Assembly: GCF_000217815.1 (NCBI RefSeq)
Contig: NC_015707.1
Span: 558,001-622,000, forward strand
Direction: 5' to 3'
DNA from: Pseudothermotoga thermarum DSM 5069
GTDB taxonomy: Bacteria; Thermotogota; Thermotogae; Thermotogales; DSM-5069
DNA length: 64,000 bases
Each line of letters opens with the position of its first letter. The stretch's first letter is position 1. A program made the translations under genes and the position numbers. Under the pieces are notes generated by a model. It was not told the origin of the DNA. It saw nothing but the letters and a program-made list of their open reading frames with translations, and made no database searches. Positions 54,494 through 61,527 of the stretch are shown here, one piece after another.

Positions 54494-55138
54494 TTATTTT
54501 TCAACCTTTCCCTTCAGAAGGTACCAAAGATAAAGGTCGAACTTGCCAAGTGGTTCACCGAATTGATCTGCAACATCTTTGAGTATACCTTCAAGAAAAA
54601 GATAGTTTTTTCTCGTCAAACTTTTGGGTAAAGAATTCACCAGTCCATACTCGAGCATTGTCTTCAACACATGTCGGTCCAGTATTGCCAAACAATCCAC
54701 CCCAACGTTTCTCAAGAAATGGCTGGCTTCTTTGTAACCTATACCCCAAGCGTTTTGTACTAGCCAATACCTTGCAGCAAAAGGCTCCCAGCGTATAACT
54801 TCCCTTAACTTTTCGGCAAGTGGTCTGTTTTTGACTATGTAACTTGCTCTTGCCTTTGGATACCTGTGCCCGAGTTTTGTCAAAAGTTGCTCAAGTTCGG
54901 CTTCTGTCAAATTCAAAAACCCTTCTGGTCCGATCACTTGCTGAGCTTTAATACCACCTTGTGCGCTCCAATTTGCGGTTAAAACACAAAAGCAAAGTTC
55001 CGAGAAAAGATCTGCATCAGTTCCATTTTCTCCCAAATTTTTAAACTCTGAAAACCTTTTTTCAACCAGTGGTCTTGCTTCTTCCTTTATTCTTTTTAAA
55101 TCTTCCAACAAGCGAATTTGAATCGCCTCCAATTTCAT
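54494..55138 (-). CDS. ogg: 8-oxoguanine DNA glycosylase/AP lyase (Ogg2 type)
   Basis: Base-excision repair glycosylase of 214 residues, Ogg2 family. Recognisable are FCVLTANWSAQGGIKAQQ near residue 55, GHRYPKARASYIVKNR, the helix-hairpin-helix GIGYKEASHFLRNVG with the catalytic Lys, and the catalytic Asp in LAILDRHVLKTML, and the C-terminal FGEPLGKFDLYLWYLLKGKV. The ATG at 55138 lies in the palindrome before fur and has no RBS. A shorter start at TTG 55111 or 55108 downstream of GGAGG is possible. Removal of oxidised guanine next to a PerR-like regulator suggests an oxidative-stress link. Confidence 0.9.
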   Translation of the reverse strand: MKLEAIQIRLLEDLKRIKEEARPLVEKRFSEFKNLGENGTDADLFSELCFCVLTANWSAQGGIKAQQVIGPEGFLNLTEAELEQLLTKLGHRYPKARASYIVKNRPLAEKLREVIRWEPFAARYWLVQNAWGIGYKEASHFLRNVGVDCLAILDRHVLKTMLEYGLVNSLPKSLTRKNYLFLEGILKDVADQFGEPLGKFDLYLWYLLKGKVEK

Positions 55139-55162
55139 TATAGATCCAAATTTGGTATAATG
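55136..55162. promoter_or_regulatory. Fur/PerR-like palindrome between ogg and fur
   Basis: CATTATA, three bases, CCAAATTTGG, TATAATG. Arms of seven bases match inversely (CATTATA/TATAATG) around an exact ten-base palindrome. A -10-like TATAAT for fur is inside it (55156-55161). The site is placed to control both divergent genes. Operator function is inference. Confidence 0.5.
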
Positions 55163-55194
55163 TACATGAAGTATGAAAAGACGGAGTGGTTATC

Positions 55195-55596
55195 GTGACG
55201 ACTGCAGAGATTACAGCTATTTTGAAGACTCATGGTTTGAAGGTTACACCTCAACGAGTTGAAATAGTCAGATATTTGGATACCTATCGAATTCATCCAA
55301 CCGCTCAACAGATCTACGAGTATGTTTTGGCAAAAGTGGGTAACATATCCTTTACAACGGTTTACAACACCCTTCACAGCTTGGAAAAGCTCGGTTATGT
55401 GAAAAAAATTGCCTTAGACGAATCGAAGGTTGTCTACGATTTCAACGTTTCCGACCATGGACATTTCGTTTGCACCGTTTGTGGACAAATTTACGATATA
55501 GACCATAACGTTCGAATTGAAAATGCACCTGGTCGAGTTTTAAGAAGCGAGCTCATCGTTTACGGTATCTGTAAAGATTGTTTGCAATATCACTGA
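55195..55596 (+). CDS. Fur family regulator, PerR-like
   Basis: Ferric uptake/peroxide-responsive regulator family, 133 residues. The winged helix (~1-80) includes [32 protein letters not shown] and [15 protein letters not shown]. The metal site region has [21 protein letters not shown] and GICKDC, so two CxxC pairs for structural zinc are present. The HPTA and HxHFVC patterns resemble PerR more than Fur. Start: GTG 55195, five bases after GGAG. An earlier GTG at 55186 overlaps the RBS. Its stop overlaps the convergent infB stop region by seven bases. Probably autoregulated through the palindrome upstream. Confidence 0.88.
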   Translation: MTTAEITAILKTHGLKVTPQRVEIVRYLDTYRIHPTAQQIYEYVLAKVGNISFTTVYNTLHSLEKLGYVKKIALDESKVVYDFNVSDHGHFVCTVCGQIYDIDHNVRIENAPGRVLRSELIVYGICKDCLQYH

Positions 55597-57644
55597 TTTC
55601 CAGGTGAAGTTGTGACGTTTTCCAATTTGCGAGGAACCTGTTTGATCACATAAAATTCCAGTTCGTCGCCTTCTTGGAAATCTTCCCTGGTTTTCAGTTT
55701 TATACCGCATTCCTGTGGCGCATCTATCCTCGACACATCTTGTTTGTAATGTTTCAAGGACTCTATTTGGTCGCTGAGCAAAAGAACACCATTTCTGTAA
55801 ACCTTAACAACGCTATCCCTTGTAACATATCCTTCAATCATTTGGACTCCAGCAACGTTTCCAACTTTCTTTATTTTGAAAACTTTCTTTATCTCTCCGC
55901 GTCCAACTAATTCTTCGACGTACTCAGGCTGCAGCATCCCCTCCAAAGCGCGTTTTAGATTGTCGATCAAATCGTATATGATCTCGTAAGTTCTTATCTC
56001 AACACCTTCTGATTCTGCTACTTTTCTGGCTTGCGAATCAACTTTTACTCTAAAACCAATCACCATGCCATCGCTTGCTGATGCAAGCATTACGTCTCCT
56101 GTGTTTATCGTTCCAACACCTGCGTGAACGACATTCACTTTTATTTCCTGAACAGAACTTTTTAGGGAAAGAACGGCGTTTTGGACTGCGTTCAACGATC
56201 CGACGGTATCGGCTTTCAAGACGATGTTCAACTCTTTCTTCTCTGATTCTTCCATTATCTTCAACAGTTCTTCTAAACTGATCTTCCTCTTACTTGGTTT
56301 TTCTTTTTCGAGTTTTTCCTTTACCTCTTGGGCAATTTCTTGAGCAAGCTCTAGACTTTCAACTGCGTAAATGGTGTACCTTATATCGGGAAGCTCCTCA
56401 AATCCAACGATCATCACCGGTTGGGATGGTTCGGCACTCTTTATCCTTCTTCCTTTATCGTCTATGAGAGCTCTGACTTTGCAGTACACAGGTCCTGCTA
56501 CAATGTAATCACCCACATTTAAGATCCCATCTTTTACTATGGCGTTTGCCACTGGTCCGAGAGCTCGATCGACCTTTGACTCAATGATTGCCGCTCTAGC
56601 CGGTCCTTTTGGATAACATTTTATTTCCTTTATTTCCGCAAGAAGGAGTATCATTTCCAAAAGTTGATCGATTCCCTGTCCTGTTCGTGCAGAAATGGGA
56701 ACGACGATCGTGTCTCCACCCCAATCTTCGGGTATAAGGTTGAGTTTTGTCACAAGTTGTTGTTTGGTTGCTTCAACATTGGCGTTTGGTTTATCAATTT
56801 TATTTATCGCGACTATCACTGGAACGTTGGCAGCTTTTGCGTGGTTGTAAGCTTCTATGGTTTGAGGCATAACGCCATCGTCGGCTGCCACAACCAAAAC
56901 CACGATGTCGGTAACTTGAACTCCTTTTGCACGCATTTCCGTGAAAAGCTCGTGACCAGGGGTGTCGATGAACGTTATCTTTTTGCCAGCATATTCAACT
57001 TGATATGCACCTATCGATTGCGTTATTCCTCCAACTTCTTGTTCGGCTATCCTAGTTTTTCTTATTTTGTCCAGCAATGTAGTTTTACCATGGTCAACGT
57101 GTCCCATCACCGTGACGACTGGTGGTCTGGTCACAAGTTCATTCTTTTTGGTGATATACAATTGCTCAAAATATTTTTCGATTTTCTCCAGTTTGCTTTC
57201 ACCAACGCTTGTTTCCTTATCTTCCAACTGTTCTTGTTCAAACCTCACGCGATAACCATACATTCTGGCTATTTCTTTCGCTTGTTTTTCATCTATGCGC
57301 TGGTTAGGGTTCAAAGCTATTCCCTTGACAAACATATCTTGTATTATCCTGTTGACAGGTACTCCTATCTTTGCGGCAAAGGTTTTCAAAACCAGATCTT
57401 CTGGTTTAATTAGAATCTCTTCTCTGTATTCTTGTTCCTTTTCTTCTTTGACCTTCTTTGTTTTTGGTCCTTTTCCACTGGTTGTTTCGTCTTCAAATAT
57501 TTCAAGAATCAACGATACTGTTTCTTCATCAATATAGCTTGAGGTACTTTTAACCTCAAGCCCAAGTTCTTGAAGCTCTTGAAGAACTTCCTCGGGTGGC
57601 ATGTTGAGTTTTTTGGCAAGTTCGTCCACTCTAAGTCGCGGCAT
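55590..57644 (-). CDS. infB: Translation initiation factor IF-2
   Basis: GTPase that delivers initiator tRNA to the 30S subunit, 684 residues. The N-terminal part is short (IF2_N-like [20 protein letters not shown] and a second copy near 85-135, with a lysine/glutamate linker). The G domain has GHVDHGKTT, switch [21 protein letters not shown] and NKIDKP. The C-terminal domains 2-4 are intact, including the initiator-tRNA-binding region ([17 protein letters not shown]). Start ATG 57644 follows AAAGGAGTGTGA. Promoter visible upstream (57676-57704). Confidence 0.95.
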   Translation of the reverse strand: MPRLRVDELAKKLNMPPEEVLQELQELGLEVKSTSSYIDEETVSLILEIFEDETTSGKGPKTKKVKEEKEQEYREEILIKPEDLVLKTFAAKIGVPVNRIIQDMFVKGIALNPNQRIDEKQAKEIARMYGYRVRFEQEQLEDKETSVGESKLEKIEKYFEQLYITKKNELVTRPPVVTVMGHVDHGKTTLLDKIRKTRIAEQEVGGITQSIGAYQVEYAGKKITFIDTPGHELFTEMRAKGVQVTDIVVLVVAADDGVMPQTIEAYNHAKAANVPVIVAINKIDKPNANVEATKQQLVTKLNLIPEDWGGDTIVVPISARTGQGIDQLLEMILLLAEIKEIKCYPKGPARAAIIESKVDRALGPVANAIVKDGILNVGDYIVAGPVYCKVRALIDDKGRRIKSAEPSQPVMIVGFEELPDIRYTIYAVESLELAQEIAQEVKEKLEKEKPSKRKISLEELLKIMEESEKKELNIVLKADTVGSLNAVQNAVLSLKSSVQEIKVNVVHAGVGTINTGDVMLASASDGMVIGFRVKVDSQARKVAESEGVEIRTYEIIYDLIDNLKRALEGMLQPEYVEELVGRGEIKKVFKIKKVGNVAGVQMIEGYVTRDSVVKVYRNGVLLLSDQIESLKHYKQDVSRIDAPQECGIKLKTREDFQEGDELEFYVIKQVPRKLENVTTSPGNQ

Positions 57645-57675
57645 TTGATCACACTCCTTTGAAATGTCACCACTT

Positions 57676-57704
57676 TTTATATTTTACACGCTTTTCAGTT
57701 TGAA
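57676..57704 (-). promoter_or_regulatory. Predicted promoter of infB
   Basis: Minus strand -35 TTCAAA (57704-57699), 17-base spacer, -10 TATAAA (57681-57676). It gives a ~25-base leader before the ATG. Confidence 0.55.
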
Positions 57705-57725
57705 GGGAACAGGGGGATTTTGCGG

Positions 57726-59114
57726 TCAATTAATCGATTTCTTGATCATCATCGATGTGAGCGAATTATCGTCTTTTTCGTAAATATTTCTTGCCAACTG
57801 CTTTAACTTTTGAACAGTTTGCGCATCCATTCCGTGTTTCCACCAATATGGGATCAAGCTGTTGTTGAGTAAAATCGGATCTAGATCTGGTTGTAACCAG
57901 CCAAGTTCAACCAGTTCGTACCAATCTTTTGTGAAAGGTATAGGCGTGTATTCGTTCACCGAAACGGAAATGCCGAGAGATTTGCAAAATTTGATGGCAT
58001 TGACAACATCCTCTGGCTTTTGGAATGGCATGTTCACCATGACGTAAGCTTGGATGTTTGAGGGATCATGCCCTGTTTTAAGGAGAATTTCTACCGCTCT
58101 TTTCAAGTCTTCGTCGAAAACTTTGCCACCGGTTTTCTTCTGCAAAAAGCCTGAGGTTTCATATCCAAGTTTAATGGTTTTAAAGCCTGCTTCCTTCATG
58201 AGTAAAGCTGTTTCCTCATCCAACAATCGCGCGTGTATTCCGTTCGGTAAGTGATAATTTACTTGAAAGTTTTTGGATATCAGAAGTCTCAAAAGCGGTT
58301 TGAAATGATTTTCTTTGTTTACCAAGATTGCGTCGTCAAAGAACACGATGTCTTTCACTTTGAAAATCTCAATGTATTTTTCAATCATTTCAACCACTCT
58401 TACAGGGTCTCTTTGTACGAATTTTTCCCACAGCTTCGGTGATAAACAATAAGAACAACTGAATGGACAGCCCAAAGAGGTCAGAAAAACCAAATAACCA
58501 ACCTTGTTGTACAGTTCGTAGGCTGGATCGAAGATTTCAAACCACTTTGAAAGATCGAAATCACATTTCACCTCTTTTTCAAGCAGTTCTTGCAAAAGCG
58601 AAGGTAAACCTCTCAGATCTTGGCTAAAGATAACATCTGCTTTGATATGAGCTTTTGCATGGTTTTGATACAGCCTCGCGTACAGTCCACCCAGAACTAC
58701 CGGTGTTTTTGGGAAAAATTTTTTAAGAACATCTATGGTTTCCTTAACACCTGGCCACCAGTACGTCATCGTTGAGGTCACGAATATTGCGTCGGGTTCT
58801 TGAATATTTTTCAAGCGCCACTCGAAATATTCAACTGGAGCACCGTATCTTTTGTAGCGTCTTGGGATGTTTTTCAAAATAGCGGGTTTTTGGACTTCAA
58901 CGGTAAAGAATTTGCCTGTACCATATCTTTTGTCGCCTTTTGGTTTGCAAAATTTTGCAAGATCTGGATCGTGGCGGTTAAGCAAATCTACCAGCTCCAC
59001 ATCTATTCCAAAGGTTTTTAGTGCGGCTCCAACGTACAACAACCCTATGGGTTTGAGCCAAAAGTCGTAGGCGGCAACATCACAAATCCACGGGTTTACG
59101 AGCAGGATGCGCAT
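57726..59114 (-). CDS. B12-binding-domain radical SAM protein
   Basis: Radical SAM protein of 462 residues. N-terminal ~170 residues form a Rossmann-like domain of the B12-binding type (MRILLVNPWICDVAAYDFWLKPIGLLYVGAALK, GVDVELVDL) without the classical DxHxxG motif. The radical SAM domain has CPFSCSYC (CxxxCxxC) near residue 220, FFDDAILVN, and KLGYETSGFLQKKTGG. It belongs to the large group of B12-dependent methylases and lipid-modifying enzymes, with no substrate assignable. ATG 59114 lies inside the end of coaX with no RBS, so it is translationally coupled to coaX. Confidence 0.8.
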   Translation of the reverse strand: MRILLVNPWICDVAAYDFWLKPIGLLYVGAALKTFGIDVELVDLLNRHDPDLAKFCKPKGDKRYGTGKFFTVEVQKPAILKNIPRRYKRYGAPVEYFEWRLKNIQEPDAIFVTSTMTYWWPGVKETIDVLKKFFPKTPVVLGGLYARLYQNHAKAHIKADVIFSQDLRGLPSLLQELLEKEVKCDFDLSKWFEIFDPAYELYNKVGYLVFLTSLGCPFSCSYCLSPKLWEKFVQRDPVRVVEMIEKYIEIFKVKDIVFFDDAILVNKENHFKPLLRLLISKNFQVNYHLPNGIHARLLDEETALLMKEAGFKTIKLGYETSGFLQKKTGGKVFDEDLKRAVEILLKTGHDPSNIQAYVMVNMPFQKPEDVVNAIKFCKSLGISVSVNEYTPIPFTKDWYELVELGWLQPDLDPILLNNSLIPYWWKHGMDAQTVQKLKQLARNIYEKDDNSLTSMMIKKSIN

Positions 59115-59863
59115 TTTTTAAGCCAGTAATTGTACATCCCCCTCAGTGTTAGGTCGGGTAACAACTTGTGATGTTCAACGAATTTTTCCAAAATTACACT
59201 TTGTCCACCAGTTAAATACACCACAGGGGGATTGATGTAAATCTTTAAAATATCTTTGACCAAACCGTTTATCGCGTGAGCCGTTCCTTTGACTATTCCG
59301 ATCCTGATATTTTCAACGGTGTCTTTTCCAAGAATGTCAACGGGAGAGTAAAGATCAACTTGAGGAAGTTTTGCCGTTTTTTCAAATAGAGAATATGCTG
59401 CCGTTGCCAAGCCTGGTAATATGGCGCCACCTTCGTAGCAACCAGACTTCAGCACGTCGATTGTTATCGCAGTACCAACGTCGACAACTATCGCATCCTT
59501 GGTTTCGTCAACAACCGCCAAAACATTTGCAACTCTATCTGCACCGATTTCTGAGGGATTTTTCACGTTCCAAACCACTCCAAGTCCATCACAAGCTTCA
59601 ACCCAATGATGTTCAACTTTCAGGTATTTTTCAACAAATTTTTGAAAAACGTAATTCAAAGCCGGCACAACTGAAGATATAACAACTGCTTTTACCTTGT
59701 CCATTTTTATTCCAGTGTGAAGCAAAAGATTTGAAATCATAACGAAAAGTTCGTCTTCAGTACCGAACTTTTGGGTTGCCAATCTCCATGTTTCAAAGTT
59801 ATTTCCATCTTTCGTGAGCCCAAAGACAACGTTCGTGTTTCCAACGTCTATCAGAAGAACCAC
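59096..59863 (-). CDS. coaX: Type III pantothenate kinase
   Basis: Converts pantothenate to 4'-phosphopantothenate, first step of coenzyme A synthesis. The 255-residue ASKHA-fold protein shows VLLIDVGNTNVVFGL (phosphate loop 1), WRLATQKFGTEDE, EIGADRVANVLAVV (substrate region), VVDVGTAITIDVL and YEGGAILPGLATAAYSLFEKTAKLP, all typical for CoaX. Start: GTG 59863, five bases after GGAGGTG. An extended -10 (TGCTAGAAT, 59902-59910) lies upstream. The downstream radical SAM gene overlaps by 19 bases. Confidence 0.93.
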   Translation of the reverse strand: MVLLIDVGNTNVVFGLTKDGNNFETWRLATQKFGTEDELFVMISNLLLHTGIKMDKVKAVVISSVVPALNYVFQKFVEKYLKVEHHWVEACDGLGVVWNVKNPSEIGADRVANVLAVVDETKDAIVVDVGTAITIDVLKSGCYEGGAILPGLATAAYSLFEKTAKLPQVDLYSPVDILGKDTVENIRIGIVKGTAHAINGLVKDILKIYINPPVVYLTGGQSVILEKFVEHHKLLPDLTLRGMYNYWLKKCASCS

Positions 59864-59901
59864 AAAGACACCTCCGTGTTTTTCAAAAAAACTTCAGAAA
59901 T

Positions 59902-59910
59902 ATTCTAGCA
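59902..59910 (-). promoter_or_regulatory. Possible extended -10 promoter of coaX
   Basis: TGCTAGAAT on the minus strand (TGn plus TAGAAT), with no clear -35. A plus-strand TATAAT at 59927-59932 in the same gap would serve the DUF554 operon. Confidence 0.45.
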
Positions 59911-59953
59911 CATGGTTTTAATCACTTATAATAATTCAAAGGAGGTGGGCTTT

Positions 59954-60631
59954 ATACATCCTTCGGTATTCGTGAACACTTTGACGGTGGTGGCCGGTTC
60001 TACCATAGGTATCTTGATTGGAAAATCCATTCCTGACAGGTTTCGTTCTATTTTGTTTCAAGCGGTTGGTCTTACCACAGTTGGCATAGGTGTGAAAATG
60101 ACTCTAAGCACCTCGAGCTTCATCGTAGTGTTGCTCGCATTAGCTTCAGGTGCTTTGGTTGGGGAGCTTGTGAAGTTGGAGGATAAGATAGCTTCAATTG
60201 GAAGATTTTCAAAAGATCCAAAGAAATTTTCGGCAGGTTTTGTCGCGGCATCGACTTTGTTTTTGGTGGGTCCGATGACCATAATTGGCTCGATACAAGC
60301 TGGGTTGATAAACGATGGGACTTTGATATACGTCAAATCAACTTTGGATTTCATTTCTTCAATTGTGTTAGCATCGCTTTATGGACTTGGCGTTTTGTTC
60401 TCCGCGCTGGCAGTTTTTGTCGTTCAGGGAAGTTTGGTCTTGTTCGCGTCAAAGCTAGGTTTTTTAACTGAAAGTGCTTATCTTTCAAACCTAACAGGTG
60501 TTGGAGGATTGATAGTAGTGGCGATAGGTATAAGGTTGCTTGAGTTGAAAGATGTGAAAACTGGTAATCTTCTTCCAGCCTTAGCCTTTTCTCCATTATT
60601 TGATTATTTGGCGCGGGTGTTTAAACTGTGA
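59954..60631 (+). CDS. DUF554 family membrane protein
   Basis: A 225-residue integral membrane protein of the DUF554 family, unknown function. Family pattern: VFVNTLTVVAGSTIGILIGKSIPDRF, VGIKMTLS-like turn, LVGELVKLEDKI, and GPMTIIGSIQAGL (glycine-rich conserved loop), with about six helices. No ATG, GTG or TTG lies between the RBS and the family start. GGAGGTG (59941-59947) is followed six bases later by ATA (IHPSVFVNTL). The in-frame ATG at 59912 is upstream of the likely transcription start and far from the RBS, and GTG 59972 would shorten helix 1. ATA is therefore taken provisionally. The stop overlaps the next start as GTGA. Confidence 0.8.
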   Translation: MHPSVFVNTLTVVAGSTIGILIGKSIPDRFRSILFQAVGLTTVGIGVKMTLSTSSFIVVLLALASGALVGELVKLEDKIASIGRFSKDPKKFSAGFVAASTLFLVGPMTIIGSIQAGLINDGTLIYVKSTLDFISSIVLASLYGLGVLFSALAVFVVQGSLVLFASKLGFLTESAYLSNLTGVGGLIVVAIGIRLLELKDVKTGNLLPALAFSPLFDYLARVFKL

Positions 60632-61527
60632 AGGAATTCTTTGTATCCTTCATTTTATCAGTTTTATTCACACCTTTGCTTTCGAAAATCGCTTTGAAAT
60701 TTGGAATAGTTGATAGACCGGACAACCATCTTAAAAATCACGGTAAGGTTGTACCTTATCTAGGTGGTGTGGCTCTGTACCTCTCAGTTTTGCCTTTTTT
60801 GAAGAATTTGATTTTGTTGTTCATTTTGACAGGTTTCATGCTGCTAGGTCTTGCGGATGACATCAAAAAGCTGAGCTGGCAGTTTAGATTGACAATAGAA
60901 TTTTTTCTTGCAGCTTTGCTTGTGTTGAGATTTTCCAAAGATTTTCTCAGCTTTTTGTTCAACGTCATTTTAACTGTTGCAATTATCAACGCGGTAAACA
61001 TGTCCGATGGGCTTGATGGTGCGTGCGCCGTAGTTGTGAGCCTGGGCATATTGCTCGGCAATTTTGGAAAGATTGGTTTGGCTTTTGTTGGAGCCTTGCT
61101 TGGTTATTTAGTTTTCAACTTTCCTCCAACAAAGGTTCACATGGGCGATGCGGGAACATATTTGCTCGGTGCTTTTGTTTCTTACATGATCGTTGGTAGA
61201 ATGGATAATCCTTTTGATTTGAAACCTGTTTTGCTGTTTTTTCTACCTTTGTTGGATTTGCTTTCTGCTGTGATTAGAAGAATTTCTCATCACAAATCTC
61301 CCTTCAAAGGTGATTTGGATCATGTTCATCACAAACTTTTTAGAAGATTTGCAGGAACACCGGTTGTTAGAAAACGCAAAGTGATACTTGCTTTGGGGTT
61401 CTTAACTGTTGTTTATGGTGTGGCAAGTTATACAAGGTTTGGGGTACTTCTGGCAGCAGTTTTGTCGATCTTGCTAGTTGCTTACTTGAGATTGTTTTTC
61501 TACGATGAAAAGGAGGTTTTTAAATGA
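60628..61527 (+). CDS. WecA/TagO-like polyprenyl-phosphate sugar-phosphate transferase
   Basis: Membrane glycosyltransferase of 299 residues of the MraY/WecA superfamily, which starts a surface polysaccharide by moving sugar-1-phosphate onto undecaprenyl phosphate. Motifs: FGIVDRPDNHLKNHGKVVPYLGG, LGLADDIKKLSWQFRL (catalytic acidic pair), NAVNMSDGLDGACA, FPPTKVHMGDAGTYLLG and the cytoplasmic histidine motif DHVHHKL. GTG 60628 overlaps DUF554. The next gene overlaps by ATGA and encodes a polymerase, fitting a cell-surface polysaccharide pathway. MraY itself is less likely because of the DHVHHKL motif, which marks the WecA/TagO branch. Confidence 0.9.
   Translation: MKEFFVSFILSVLFTPLLSKIALKFGIVDRPDNHLKNHGKVVPYLGGVALYLSVLPFLKNLILLFILTGFMLLGLADDIKKLSWQFRLTIEFFLAALLVLRFSKDFLSFLFNVILTVAIINAVNMSDGLDGACAVVVSLGILLGNFGKIGLAFVGALLGYLVFNFPPTKVHMGDAGTYLLGAFVSYMIVGRMDNPFDLKPVLLFFLPLLDLLSAVIRRISHHKSPFKGDLDHVHHKLFRRFAGTPVVRKRKVILALGFLTVVYGVASYTRFGVLLAAVLSILLVAYLRLFFYDEKEVFK

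Noticed and set aside
56664-57413. Open frame of ~250 codons on the plus strand inside infB.
   Set aside because: Antisense to a clearly real gene, low-complexity aromatic-rich translation and no RBS.
57726-59114. Assignment of the radical SAM protein to a named pathway such as hopanoid or bacteriochlorophyll methylases.
   Set aside because: Only generic B12-binding and CxxxCxxC motifs are visible. Nothing in the neighbourhood supports a specific substrate.
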